Shown here: piece after piece, positions 50,141 to 58,150 of the stretch
Numbering within the stretch: the first letter of the stretch is position 1
Layout of the letters: each line of letters opens with the position of its first letter
Assembly: GCF_017302275.1 (NCBI RefSeq)
Contig: NZ_JAFLDR010000026.1
Span: 1-58,150, forward strand
Direction of reading: 5' to 3'
Source: Sulfuritalea sp.
GTDB lineage: Bacteria > Pseudomonadota > Gammaproteobacteria > Burkholderiales > Rhodocyclaceae
Length of the DNA: 58,150 nucleotides
Translations under genes and position numbers: made by a program
The notes under the pieces: generated by a model
The model's database searches: none
What the model saw: only the letters and a program-made list of their open reading frames with translations
What the model was told of the DNA's origin: nothing

Positions 50141-51149
50141 TGAGCTTCTCCAGGACAAATTCAGCAAGATCCGGGCTGACTTCCGCCGCCACGGGCAGGA
50201 CCCAGACCGGCAGCGGCAGGGAAAGACGCGCCAATTTTACGGCATCCTTTTCCGTCGTAAGCAGAACACCGCCGGCGAAAGCGAGTTCGTCGACACCATA
50301 TTGGTAATGATCGGGAAAGGCGTGCTCGACGACATCGAGTCCCATCGCGCGCAGGGTGTCGAAAAACCGCTGCGGCGCACCGATTCCCGCCACCGCATGC
50401 AATTCCGCGCCCGCCAGATCGGCCGCATCGCAGGTCGTTCGCGGGTCGTTGAGGCGGGAAAAATATCTGCCCTGCAATCGCATCGAAAACACCGGACGTC
50501 CGAGAGTCGGCGCTGGCGACACGGCGTTTCCGTTCAGCACCAGACCATCGATCCGCGCCAGGCGCGTCAGTGGCTCGCGTAACGGTCCCGCCGGCAGGCA
50601 CCAGCCGTTCATGACACCACGCTCGTCGAAGACGGCCAGTTCAAGATCGCGCTTCAAGCGGTAATGTTGCAATCCGTCATCGCAAAGAACCACGTCGCAA
50701 TCAGGATGCGCGGCAAGGAGCGCGATCGCCGCCGCCGTGCGATCCCGCCCGACAAATACCGGGCAGCCTGTGCTGCGAGCCAGCATCACGGGTTCGTCGC
50801 CGACCACGGCCGGATCGCTGCCGGCCGTCACCGCGGCGACCCGCCGTGTGGTGCCGCGATAGCCCCGACTGACTATCCCGGGACATCGGCCCCGAGCTCG
50901 CAACGCCGATGCAAGATGAATCACCAGCGGCGTCTTGCCGCTGCCGCCCACTGTGAGGTTGCCGATCACCACTACCGGTACCGACACACCTCGACTGGCG
51001 ATCAGGCCGATGCGATACGCGACCTGGCGCAGGGCGACCAAGGCGCGAAAAACCAGCGATATGGGAAACAGCAGGCAGGCCAGCGGGCCGCGCTGCCGCC
51101 AGACGGCGATCAGCCCTCCAGGCTCAGCGCTGCGCCTGTTGCGTGGCAA
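50121..51149 (-). CDS. lpxK: Tetraacyldisaccharide 4'-kinase
   Basis: 342 residues if the TTG at 51149 is the start; no ATG or GTG is at hand, and a CTG at 51113 (330 residues) follows the best GGAGG. Walker A is [27 protein letters not shown] and the C-terminal TTEKDAVKL are conserved. It phosphorylates lipid A disaccharide at the 4' position. A dispersed repeat (50503-50526) lies inside, translated in antisense as SPAPTL. It overlaps exbD and ycaR. Confidence 0.92.
   Translation of the reverse strand: MPRNRRSAEPGGLIAVWRQRGPLACLLFPISLVFRALVALRQVAYRIGLIASRGVSVPVVVIGNLTVGGSGKTPLVIHLASALRARGRCPGIVSRGYRGTTRRVAAVTAGSDPAVVGDEPVMLARSTGCPVFVGRDRTAAAIALLAAHPDCDVVLCDDGLQHYRLKRDLELAVFDERGVMNGWCLPAGPLREPLTRLARIDGLVLNGNAVSPAPTLGRPVFSMRLQGRYFSRLNDPRTTCDAADLAGAELHAVAGIGAPQRFFDTLRAMGLDVVEHAFPDHYQYGVDELAFAGGVLLTTEKDAVKLARLSLPLPVWVLPVAAEVSPDLAEFVLEKLNGCSSA
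50503..50526 (+). repeat. Dispersed 23-nt repeat, copy 9
   Basis: GAGAGTCGGCGCTGGCGACA then CGGC, inside lpxK but on the non-coding strand, in a variable region of the protein. Confidence 0.75.
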
Positions 51150-51543
51150 AGGAAATGTGCGACAGCCCGGCCTGTTGTGCCGCCTGCATGACATCGATCA
51201 CGCTCTGGTGAGCAGCCTTGGCGTCGGCGTTGATGATAACTACCGGTTCCTTGCCCGCACCGACCGACCGCTTCATCGCCGCCGCGATGGACTGGATGTC
51301 GCGTCCACCGATTGGCGCCTTGTTGACGGTGATCTCGCCGGCGGCGGTCACCGCCACATTGATTTCGTTGGGTTGTTCCTTGCTCTGCGGTGCGTCAGCC
51401 GTTGGCAGGTTGATTTCAAGTCCGGAAAATTTCGAGTACGTGGTCGTGATCATGAGAAAGATCAGGATGACCAGAAGCACGTCGATCATCGGAATCAGGT
51501 TGATCTCGAGCTCTTCACGGTGGCGTCCGCGCTGGAAATTCAT
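51124..51543 (-). CDS. exbD: ExbD/TolR-family proton channel component
   Basis: 139 residues. One membrane helix near 17-37 with the channel Asp: INLIPMIDVLLVILIFLMI. The periplasmic part follows. It works with ExbB to couple proton flow to outer-membrane transport through TonB or a related protein; no tonB is in the window. It ends in the lpxK 5' region and follows exbB by 12 bases. Confidence 0.94.
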   Translation of the reverse strand: MNFQRGRHREELEINLIPMIDVLLVILIFLMITTTYSKFSGLEINLPTADAPQSKEQPNEINVAVTAAGEITVNKAPIGGRDIQSIAAAMKRSVGAGKEPVVIINADAKAAHQSVIDVMQAAQQAGLSHISFATQQAQR

Positions 51544-51555
51544 CGTGTCCTCCCC

Positions 51556-52161
51556 CTACTTGCGCTCGCCGTGCATGACTTCGACCAGTTTCACCGCTTC
51601 CTGCTCCATTTCGATCAGGAAACCATCGACCTGTGCCCGGAAGTGGCGGTGGAAGATCATGCTCGGAATGGCGATGATCAGGCCAAAACCGGTGTTGTAA
51701 AGCGCCACCGAGATGCCATGCGCCAAAGCCTGCGGGTTGGTACCCGAGGACGTTGGCGAACCGAAGATCTCGATCATCCCGACCACGGTGCCGAACAAGC
51801 CCATCAAGGGTGCGATCGAGGCAATCGTGCCCAGCGTCGTCAGAAAACGCTCGAGCTCGTGGGCCACGCCCCGGCCTGCTTCCTCGATCGCCTCTTTCAT
51901 GATCTCGCGGGAAGTCCGCGCGTTGCGCATGCCCGCGGAAAGGACTTTGCCGAGCGGAGAATGCGCCTCGAGCCGGGTCAGCTGCGCTTCCGAAATGCCG
52001 CTCTGGCGAAACTCGGCAACCGTGGCTTGCAGCAATCCGGCGGGAACGATCTTGAGGCGCCGCAGCGCAACCGCCCGCTCGATGATCAAGGCCACGGCGA
52101 TGACGGAGGCGAACAACAAGGGCCAGATGGGCCAACCCGCAGCCTGAATGATTGAAAACAC
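51556..52161 (-). CDS. exbB: ExbB/TolQ/MotA-family proton channel component
   Basis: 201 residues. Membrane helices at the N-terminus (WPIWPLLFASVIAVALIIE), near 107-128 (LGTIASIAPLMGLFGTVVGM) and near 150 (GISVALYNTGFGLIIAIP), the last two with the conserved family motifs. It forms the inner-membrane ring with ExbD. It starts the lipid A/Kdo gene run (exbB-exbD-lpxK-ycaR-kdsB-adk). Confidence 0.94.
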   Translation of the reverse strand: MFSIIQAAGWPIWPLLFASVIAVALIIERAVALRRLKIVPAGLLQATVAEFRQSGISEAQLTRLEAHSPLGKVLSAGMRNARTSREIMKEAIEEAGRGVAHELERFLTTLGTIASIAPLMGLFGTVVGMIEIFGSPTSSGTNPQALAHGISVALYNTGFGLIIAIPSMIFHRHFRAQVDGFLIEMEQEAVKLVEVMHGERK

Positions 52162-52570
52162 GAGGACAGCTCCGGTAAGCGGAAAGCGCGAACTTTAGCC
52201 GGAGTGGACCGATTCGGCAATACAACCCGGAAGGCAGCAGACGCGCCCGGGCCCGCTACCAAAAATCTTTCCGGTTCGTTCATGGATCGCGCGACCGATT
52301 TCGATCAGGATGTATCGCACCGGCGATTATCCACAAATTCTGTGGATAAACCTGTGCACCATTTGCGTCGCGCCTCGCCAATCAGGGCATGGCGACACCG
52401 CGACCATTTTTAGATCAGGGTCGGCTTGATCCATGGACCGCTTCCGGAACGCCCTGTTTCCTTTTTCCCGTCGGCGTCCTTCAGACAGAAATCGTGCCCG
52501 GAAATAGCAGCGAACCGTTGTGATGTAGAATTTTTTTCGCGCCCCTTGCGTTTCCGGAATCCTACCGTCC
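52162..52570. other. 409-bp intergenic region between divergent exbB and xseA
   Basis: Holds the inverted DnaA-box pair at 52327-52349, an AT-rich stretch before xseA (GTAGAATTTTTTTCGCG), and the divergent promoter zone. No gene was recognised. Confidence 0.6.
52327..52349. promoter_or_regulatory. Inverted pair of perfect DnaA boxes
   Basis: TTATCCACA (52327-52335) and TGTGGATAA (52341-52349) are both exact DnaA-box consensus, five bases apart, facing each other. They lie about 220 bases before xseA. Confidence 0.65.
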
Positions 52571-53917
52571 ATGCTCGATCCATCGATTGTCCTCAGTGTC
52601 AGCGAGCTGAACCGCCTGGTGCGCCGAACACTGGAACAAGGGTTTCCATTGTTGTGGGTCACTGGTGAAATATCCAACCTTACCCGCGCCGCCTCAGGTC
52701 ACGTCTACTTCTCGATAAAGGACGATTCGGCGCAGGCACGTTGCGTGATGTTCCGCGCGCGCGCGATGGCCATTCCATGGAAACTGGAAAACGGATTGCA
52801 GGTCGAGGCGCGGGCGACGGTCTCCCTGTACGAGCCTCGCGGTGAATTCCAGCTAAGTATCGAAACACTGCGCCAGGCTGGACTCGGGCGCCTTTTCGAG
52901 GCCTTTGCGCGCCTCAAGGCCCGGTTGGCAGGCGAAGGCTTGTTTGCGGCGGAAAGGAAGCGCGAACTGCCGCGGTTCCCGCGGCGCATCGGAATCGTCA
53001 GTTCGCCGAAAGCCGCGGCCCTGCGCGACGTACTGGTCACGCTGCGACGACGCGCGCCCCACCTTCAGGTAATTCTGTATCCGACGCTGGTGCAGGGTGA
53101 CAAGGCCGCGGCGGAAATCGCCCAAGCGATCGCCGTGGCCGCTAGGCGGAATGAGTGCGACTTGCTCCTGATCGTGCGTGGTGGCGGCAGCATCGAGGAT
53201 CTTTGGGCGTTCAACGAAGAAGTCGTGGCCAGGGCGATTCTGGCGAGTGCGTTGCCGACCGTATGCGGCGTCGGACATGAAACAGATACCACCATCGCCG
53301 ACTACGTCGCCGATCTTCGCGCAGCAACACCTACGGCCGCTGCGGAACTGGCCACCCGGGGATGGCATGACGCCGCCGGTCTACTGGCTGAACGGGGCGG
53401 AACCCTCGCGCGTGCGATGCAGTCCCGGATTGTCGTCCAGCAACAGCGGCTGGATCAGATCTCCTTGCATCTGATCCACCCGGCCGTTCACCTGAACCAG
53501 TCTCATAGTCGCCTGACGCTGCTTTCCTCTCTGCTCGATGCCTCATTGGCGCGCCATCTGGGCAGGTATCGGGAACGCCTGAATCGAGCCGTCCGCATTT
53601 TCGAGCGCGTTCGCCCTCGCACCGATAGACATAACGGACGGCTTGGGCTTCTCGCGCAGCGCCTTGCGGCAGCGGCGCGCCACCAGCAGCAGCGACGCCA
53701 CATCCGGCTGGGCAGCCTCGCCGCCGCACTCAGGCAGTTGGACCCGGAAGCCACGCTTGCCCGCGGTTACTCCATAGTTCGTGACCGGAACGGCGCCCTG
53801 ATAACCGACGGCGCGAGCCTGCACCCGGGCCAGGTTGTCAGCCTGCAACTTGCCCGCGGCAGCGCAGAAGCGAGCATCGTTAGTGCGGCGTCCGCAGTAC
53901 GACCAATTGCCACCTGA
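52571..53917 (+). CDS. xseA: Exodeoxyribonuclease VII large subunit
   Basis: 448 residues. N-terminal OB-fold (LLWVTGEISNLTRAASGHVY), then the catalytic domain RRIGIVSSPKAAALRDVL and LLIVRGGGSIEDLWAFNEE and CGVGHETDTTIADYVADLRA. Exo VII degrades single-stranded DNA from both ends. The small subunit gene xseB is not in the window. Confidence 0.95.
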   Translation: MLDPSIVLSVSELNRLVRRTLEQGFPLLWVTGEISNLTRAASGHVYFSIKDDSAQARCVMFRARAMAIPWKLENGLQVEARATVSLYEPRGEFQLSIETLRQAGLGRLFEAFARLKARLAGEGLFAAERKRELPRFPRRIGIVSSPKAAALRDVLVTLRRRAPHLQVILYPTLVQGDKAAAEIAQAIAVAARRNECDLLLIVRGGGSIEDLWAFNEEVVARAILASALPTVCGVGHETDTTIADYVADLRAATPTAAAELATRGWHDAAGLLAERGGTLARAMQSRIVVQQQRLDQISLHLIHPAVHLNQSHSRLTLLSSLLDASLARHLGRYRERLNRAVRIFERVRPRTDRHNGRLGLLAQRLAAAARHQQQRRHIRLGSLAAALRQLDPEATLARGYSIVRDRNGALITDGASLHPGQVVSLQLARGSAEASIVSAASAVRPIAT

Positions 53918-53935
53918 ATTATTCCTGACTATAAT
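53907..53935 (+). promoter_or_regulatory. sigma-70 promoter for sodB
   Basis: TTGCCA (53907-53912), 17 bases, TATAAT (53930-53935). It overlaps the end of xseA and lies 46 bases before the sodB ATG. Confidence 0.7.
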
Positions 53936-53980
53936 AGTCAACTTTAAAGCCCTCTACCCTCACGCAACAGGAGAATCGCC

Positions 53981-54565
53981 ATGGAACACACGCTCCCTCC
54001 CCTGCCGTATGCAATGGATGCACTTGCTCCGCACATGTCAAAGGAAACCTTTGAATACCACTATGCCAAGCACCATCAGGCCTATGCGACCAATCTGAAC
54101 AACCTGATCAAGGGCACCGAATACGAAGCCCTCGGTCTCGAAGAAATTATCAAGAAAGCGCCTGCCGGCGGAATTTTCAACAACTCGGCCCAAGTCTGGA
54201 ACCACAGCTTTTTCTGGAACAGCATGAAAGTCGGCGGTGGCGGCACGGCAACCGGCGCCCTGGGCGAAGCGATCAACAAGAAATGGGGAAGCTTCGACGA
54301 TTTCAAGAAAGCCTTCCAGGCTTCCGCCGTCGGCAATTTTGGGTCGGGCTGGACCTGGCTGGTGAAAAAGCCGGACGGCTCAGTCGACATCGTGAATACT
54401 TCGGGTGCCGGCACGCCGTTAAACACGGAAAACAAGGCCCTGCTCACGGTCGACGTCTGGGAACACGCCTATTACATCGACTACCGCAATGCCCGCCCCA
54501 AATTCGTCGAAACTTTCCTGAACTCCCTGGCCAACTGGGATTTCGCGTCGAAGAATTTCGGCTGA
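53981..54565 (+). CDS. sodB: Superoxide dismutase, Fe type
   Basis: 194 residues. Metal ligands are His27 (YHYAKHH), His75 (WNHSFFW), Asp158 and His162 ([11 protein letters not shown]). Gln71 in AQVWNHSFF is the Fe-type marker. It has no signal peptide, so it removes superoxide in the cytoplasm. A consensus promoter precedes it and a hairpin follows it. Confidence 0.95.
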   Translation: MEHTLPPLPYAMDALAPHMSKETFEYHYAKHHQAYATNLNNLIKGTEYEALGLEEIIKKAPAGGIFNNSAQVWNHSFFWNSMKVGGGGTATGALGEAINKKWGSFDDFKKAFQASAVGNFGSGWTWLVKKPDGSVDIVNTSGAGTPLNTENKALLTVDVWEHAYYIDYRNARPKFVETFLNSLANWDFASKNFG

Positions 54566-54602
54566 CCCTTGCCCGACTGCCGGCGAATTGCCGGCTTGGC
54601 CA

Positions 54603-54628
54603 AAGGGCGCCGACTGGCGCCCTTCTCT
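54603..54628 (+). terminator. Likely sodB terminator
   Basis: AAGGGCGCC/GGCGCCCTT around GACT, then CTCTT. A strong GC stem with an imperfect T-run, 38 bases after the stop. A second hairpin, GCCGGC/GCCGGC, precedes it. Confidence 0.65.
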
Positions 54629-54646
54629 TCTATCCGGGTAGTCCGC

Positions 54647-54847
54647 GTGGAATCCAGAATCAGCGAGCTCGAAATAAAACTCGGCCTGGCGGAGGACCAT
54701 CTCGAGGCGTTGAATCGCACCGTCTTTCGCCAGCAGCAGCAGATCGACATCCTTCAGGCGCAGATCCGCGAACTGGCCAAACTGATGCATTCAGCTGAGT
54801 TGGGCGAACCGCGTAATCCGGCTGAAGAGATCCCCCCCCACTACTGA
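54647..54847 (+). CDS. slyX: SlyX-family protein
   Basis: 66 residues from a GTG at 54647: MESRISELEIKLGLAEDHLE and LNRTVFRQQQQIDILQAQIR form the coiled coil that defines SlyX, and the C-terminus IPPHY is the family ending. Function unknown. It follows sodB, just past the hairpin. Confidence 0.9.
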   Translation: MESRISELEIKLGLAEDHLEALNRTVFRQQQQIDILQAQIRELAKLMHSAELGEPRNPAEEIPPHY

Positions 54848-54904
54848 AACGACTGAAATCTGTCGCCGCCTTGTATCGACAACGCAAACCCGCACCAGGC
54901 ACTA

Positions 54905-55348
54905 TCAACGGCCGGACGGCGCCTTGCCGATCCCCATTATCGTGGCACCGGCGCCAAGACCACGGTTCTTGAACCAGCCAAGGTTCATTTCCAGCGCATA
55001 CCGTGCTGGTTGCACCGCGCAATGGTTGTCCTCCGTTCGCGGCTGCATGTCCTCGACGTTGATGATCTTGCCGCCTTCATCAAGAAATGCCACCGAAAGT
55101 GGCACCAGGGTGTTGCGCATCCACATGCAGTGCTTCGAGACTTCGGCAAACACGAACAGCATTCCTCGTTGCGGAGGCATGATGGTACGCAGCATCATTC
55201 CGACCTGGCGGCTCTCGGGCGTGGCGGCCACCTCGGCTTCGATACGATGCATCCCCGCAGATAGTTCGACGATTGGCAATTGCGGCTGCTGCGCCACTCC
55301 CGGCATTGACATTGCCACCAAGCTGACGAAAAAGATGCTTCGCAACAT
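54905..55348 (-). CDS. DUF192-family secreted protein
   Basis: 147 residues from MLRSIFFVSLVAMSMPGVA. A signal peptide is followed by the DUF192 core: EVAATPESRQVGMMLRTIMP, GMLFVFAEVSKHCMWMRNTL and PLSVAFLDEGGKIINVEDMQ. One Cys is in HCMWM and another in HCAVQPARYALEMN. The fold is a beta-barrel of unknown role, periplasmic. It converges with slyX and is downstream of the small Ala/Met-rich gene on the same strand. Confidence 0.9.
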   Translation of the reverse strand: MLRSIFFVSLVAMSMPGVAQQPQLPIVELSAGMHRIEAEVAATPESRQVGMMLRTIMPPQRGMLFVFAEVSKHCMWMRNTLVPLSVAFLDEGGKIINVEDMQPRTEDNHCAVQPARYALEMNLGWFKNRGLGAGATIMGIGKAPSGR

Positions 55349-55474
55349 AATGATGTTCCCCATGGGCGATCCTGTGGCGAGAGCGCCGTTCAACGCGGTG
55401 ACGCGCAGACGCGCGCAGGCAATACTATTCGATGATCGCCCGGAATCCTGCACACGATTCATGTGAAAAGGACG

Positions 55475-55506
55475 AAAAAAATGGCAGGTCTCCCTGCCAT
55501 TTTTTT
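55475..55506. terminator. Bidirectional rho-independent terminator
   Basis: AAAAAAATGGCAGG (55475-55488) pairs with CCTGCCATTTTTTT (55493-55506). T-runs face both ways; it serves the small gene on the minus strand. Confidence 0.9.
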
Positions 55507-55519
55507 CCCGAGACGGGAA

Positions 55520-55786
55520 TTACTTGGCTGCGTCGGCTTTCTTGGCCTTCTTGGCTTTCTTGGCCTTCTTGGCCTTGCCTTCCATGCCCGACATGCCGGC
55601 CATGCCCTTCTGACCCTCCATGCCGCTCATACCGGCCATGCCCTTCTGGGCAGCGGGAGCCGCAGCCGGAGCGGCGGCGGGGGCAGCGGCAGCCGGAGCA
55701 GCAGCCGGAGCGGCCTTCGGCGCGTCGGCAGCAAAAGCGGAAGTGGCGATCAGGCCGGCAAACAGGGTGACGAGAAGCTTGTTCAT
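55520..55786 (-). CDS. Small secreted Ala/Met/Lys-rich low-complexity protein
   Basis: 88 residues. A signal peptide ([19 protein letters not shown]) is followed by an Ala/Pro-rich linker, two copies of [10 protein letters not shown] and a C-terminal tail of KKA repeats. Met-rich repeats can bind copper(I) but this is a guess. AAGGAAAATCC precedes the ATG and a strong terminator follows. Its start overlaps the rluE stop by four bases. Not a family I know. Confidence 0.75.
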   Translation of the reverse strand: MNKLLVTLFAGLIATSAFAADAPKAAPAAAPAAAAPAAAPAAAPAAQKGMAGMSGMEGQKGMAGMSGMEGKAKKAKKAKKAKKADAAK

Positions 55787-56427
55787 GGATTTTCCTTAAA
55801 TTTGTATTTGGGTTGAGTGCTATTAACACCACGATTAAATGAGGCGTCACGAGCTTTAACGCGGTGCTTCCCCTGTGGTTGACCTGGGATTGCAAGTTCC
55901 CGCCACTGCCCGGGAGCAAGCCCCTCCAGGGTCCAGTCACCTACTGCCCAGCGAATCAGCCTTAGCGTCGGGAAACCGACGCGTGCGGTCATGCGCCGGA
56001 CTTGGCGGTTCTTGCCTTCGCGCAATACCAGTTGCAACCAGCTGGTCGGAATCGAAGCGCGGATCCGAATCGGCGGATTGCGTTCCCAAAGACCCTCCGG
56101 TTCGGCAACGCGGCACGCCTCGCAGGGGCTAGTCACGAAATCAGCCAAGTCGACGCCGGTAGCCAGAGCACGCAGAGCGTCGTCCGTAACCAGGCCCTCG
56201 ACTTGCGCCCAATATGTCTTTGCAAGCTTGTGTCGGGGATCGGAGATCCTTGCCTGCATTGCACCGTCGTCTGTCAACACCACCAAACCTTCGGAATCGG
56301 CATCCAGACGGCCTGCGGCATACACGCCAGGAACAGGAACGTAGTCCGCCAATGTCGGACGTCCCGCCGTATCGCTGAACTGGGTCAGGACACCACAAGG
56401 TTTGTTGAAGAGTATCAGGCGGGTCAA
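55783..56427 (-). CDS. rluE: 23S rRNA pseudouridine synthase, RluE-like
   Basis: 214 residues. [16 protein letters not shown] and the catalytic Asp in [15 protein letters not shown] are the RluB/E/F signature; [22 protein letters not shown] is conserved. No S4 domain, as in RluE. It modifies U2457 of 23S rRNA in E. coli. The C-terminal 30 residues are an extension of lower conservation. Its start overlaps the aceK stop by four bases. Confidence 0.9.
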   Translation of the reverse strand: MTRLILFNKPCGVLTQFSDTAGRPTLADYVPVPGVYAAGRLDADSEGLVVLTDDGAMQARISDPRHKLAKTYWAQVEGLVTDDALRALATGVDLADFVTSPCEACRVAEPEGLWERNPPIRIRASIPTSWLQLVLREGKNRQVRRMTARVGFPTLRLIRWAVGDWTLEGLAPGQWRELAIPGQPQGKHRVKARDASFNRGVNSTQPKYKFKENP

Positions 56428-58150
56428 ACGGACCGGTCGTCGCGGTAGATATTGCAGAAGCGCATGGCTTCGGGGTAGGGGAAGAAATCCTGCATCGCCC
56501 CCTCGCGGACCTTTTGCTGGGTGTTTTGCCAGAACTCGGCGTCGAACAGGTCCGCATGATGGCGCATGAAGGCGTCGCGAATCCTGTCCGAAACCAGAAG
56601 AAAGGTTTCAAACTCTTCCGGAAAAACGTCCAGTCGCGACACCGAGTACCAGACATCTCCAGACATCTCCGCCTCGAAATTGGGTGGTGGCGGGATGCGT
56701 CTGAACTTGCAGTCCGTCATGAACTCGATTTCATCGTAATCGTAGAACACCACCCGACCGTACCGGGTAACACCGAAATTCTTCCACAACAGGTCGCCAG
56801 GAAAGATGTTGGCAATCGCGAGTTCGCGGATCGCATTGCCATACTCGAAAACCGCATGCTCCACCAGATCATCGCGGCCTGCCTTCTCGGCTTTTTCGAG
56901 GTACAGATTCAGTGGTTCCATCCGCCTTTCAATATAAAGGTGCCGGATTATCAGATCGTCGCCATCCTCCTCGATGAGCGATGCCACCTCACGGTACAAC
57001 TCGTCGATCAGTTCCCTGGAAAACCGGGCGCGTGGAAGCGCGACCTTTGAGAACTCAAGCGTATCGGCCATCCGCCCGACGCGATCCACCTGCTTCACCA
57101 ATTGGTACTTGCGCCGCACCGTATCGTGGTCAACTTCCTTGGAACTGCCAAATACGTCCTTGATGACCTTGAATACATAGGGATACGAAGGTAGCGTGAA
57201 TACCAACATGACCAATCCGCGGATCCCCGGCGCGACGATGAACTGATCAGCCGAATGATGCAGGTGGAAGATCAGGTCACGAAAGAACATGGTCTTGCCC
57301 TGCTTGCCCAATCCCAGCATGGTGTATAGCTCTGAGCGCGGCTTGTTGGGCATGATCGACCGCAAGAACTGCACATAGCTGGACGGCACGTCCATGTCGA
57401 CCATGAAATAGGCCCGAGAAAGAGAAAAGAGCACGCCAATGCGCCAGGCGTCGAGGATGATGGTGTCGAGATAGAGCTTGCCATCCGCCGAGTGCAGCAC
57501 GGGGACGGTGAATGGATACTCGAATGCACCGTTTACTGCCTTGCCGATCACGTAGGCGCCCTTGTTGCGATAAAAGGCCGAGTTGAGTACCTGTATCTGC
57601 AGGTTGGCCTCTCGCGCCGGTACTGATCCTAGATGAGTTCCGATGCTGCGCAGGATGAGTTCCACGTCGCGATCAAGATCTGCAAACTCGCGCGCCCAGC
57701 CGAAATCGACAAACAACTGGCGGATCGATGCGCGAAATCCAACCTGGTTGGGGTAATAGCACCGATAGGTGGGCGGATCCGATCCGATGTACTCGGTCGA
57801 AACTGCCGGCCGGACAAAAATGAAATCATTGTGAAAGTAGGTGCGGTGCAATATCTGGCAGAACACCGAATTGAAGAAGGTTTCCGCAAGCTCGGGCTGC
57901 TTGTGGTTGGTCAGCAGTCCTATGAACTGGAGCTTTGCCTGTTGCCAGACGATGTCGCTCAAGCTGTCCGCATTGAACTCGCCATGAAGTCTTTCGGTGG
58001 TTTCCTTAACGCGATCGTCATAGAACTGTATGCGATCGCGCACGGCCTGCTGCACCTCCTGCCAGCGCGCCTGTTCAAATCGCTGCTTTGCCAGTGCTGA
58101 ACTCTCGCGGAACAGGCGATAGTGCTTGTCGAAACCATCCACCAGCACAG
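56424..58150 (-). CDS. aceK: Isocitrate dehydrogenase kinase/phosphatase (N-terminus cut by window edge)
   Basis: About 575 residues are visible; the start lies beyond base 58150. The N-terminal regulatory part begins [14 protein letters not shown]. The kinase region has [18 protein letters not shown], the [12 protein letters not shown] block and [12 protein letters not shown]. AceK phosphorylates and dephosphorylates Icd to switch carbon to the glyoxylate bypass, which suits a cell living on acetate or fatty acids. It heads the aceK-rluE-small-protein run. Confidence 0.95.
   Translation of the reverse strand, partial: VLVDGFDKHYRLFRESSALAKQRFEQARWQEVQQAVRDRIQFYDDRVKETTERLHGEFNADSLSDIVWQQAKLQFIGLLTNHKQPELAETFFNSVFCQILHRTYFHNDFIFVRPAVSTEYIGSDPPTYRCYYPNQVGFRASIRQLFVDFGWAREFADLDRDVELILRSIGTHLGSVPAREANLQIQVLNSAFYRNKGAYVIGKAVNGAFEYPFTVPVLHSADGKLYLDTIILDAWRIGVLFSLSRAYFMVDMDVPSSYVQFLRSIMPNKPRSELYTMLGLGKQGKTMFFRDLIFHLHHSADQFIVAPGIRGLVMLVFTLPSYPYVFKVIKDVFGSSKEVDHDTVRRKYQLVKQVDRVGRMADTLEFSKVALPRARFSRELIDELYREVASLIEEDGDDLIIRHLYIERRMEPLNLYLEKAEKAGRDDLVEHAVFEYGNAIRELAIANIFPGDLLWKNFGVTRYGRVVFYDYDEIEFMTDCKFRRIPPPPNFEAEMSGDVWYSVSRLDVFPEEFETFLLVSDRIRDAFMRHHADLFDAEFWQNTQQKVREGAMQDFFPYPEAMRFCNIYRDDRSV

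Noticed and set aside
52327-52349. The DnaA-box pair as a chromosomal origin
   Set aside because: Only two boxes and no dnaA/dnaN/gidA context; reported as a regulatory candidate only.

Overview
The window is a high-GC chromosomal segment from a betaproteobacterium, most likely of the Rhodocyclales/Sterolibacteriaceae type. The evidence is a PEP-CTERM protein, the exbB-exbD-lpxK-ycaR-kdsB-adk order next to xseA and sodB, a membrane H+-pyrophosphatase, an argD-argF-argG block, and a large Liv-type transporter plus acyl-CoA catabolic cluster. No rRNA, tRNA, CRISPR array, complete insertion sequence or prophage was seen.

Layout. 1-5.9 kb (minus strand): the end of a peptide/nickel-type ABC transporter (ATPase cut by the window edge, two permeases), then a YdjM-like membrane hydrolase, a membrane protein, a small cytochrome c and an unknown acidic protein. 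6-9.5 kb: housekeeping and accessory genes (ornithine cyclodeaminase family, DUF188, S4 RNA-binding protein, RbgA/YlqF GTPase). 9.6-10.3 kb: a PEP-CTERM protein. 10.7-25.8 kb (plus strand): one long cluster with a five-gene Liv-type uptake system, then a fused enoyl-CoA hydratase/hydroxyacyl-CoA dehydrogenase, thiolase, SDR, hotdog thioesterase, MDR oxidoreductase, ACAD10/11-type kinase, acyl-CoA dehydrogenase and acyl-CoA synthetase. Together they can import an organic acid, activate it to a CoA ester and beta-oxidise it; the kinase plus dehydrogenase pair suggests a hydroxylated acid as substrate.

25.9-28 kb is a degraded island holding a broken HigBA toxin-antitoxin pair, a possible glyoxalase-family remnant, an intact VOC protein and repeat debris. 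28-35 kb mixes a Sel1-repeat protein, a Tat-exported aldo/keto reductase, a BktB-like thiolase, a CobD/CbiB-family protein, a Nudix hydrolase, a glutamine amidotransferase, YajQ, PpnP and a DUF2788 protein. 35-38.5 kb is the arginine block, with a leftover second argF tail between argF and argG. 38.6-45.7 kb has an orphan ParA, rpsT, murJ, ggt and hppA. 46-49 kb places two different phosphofructokinases tail to tail and then adk, so pyrophosphate and ATP handling genes are adjacent. 49-52.2 kb carries kdsB, ycaR, lpxK, exbD and exbB. 52.5-54.9 kb carries xseA, sodB and slyX; the right end has a DUF192 protein, an Ala/Met/Lys-rich secreted protein, rluE and aceK (cut by the edge).

The main unexplained signal is a dispersed sequence of about 23 nt (RAGTCGGCGCYGGCGRYACGG) found by eye at nine places, in both orientations, about once per 6.5 kb, both between genes and inside coding sequences in unrelated frames. 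The other leading observations are the candidate 4-hydroxyacid pathway, a LivF with Arg in place of the Walker A Lys, two perfect inverted DnaA boxes upstream of xseA, the argF tail remnant, and the broken HigBA pair.
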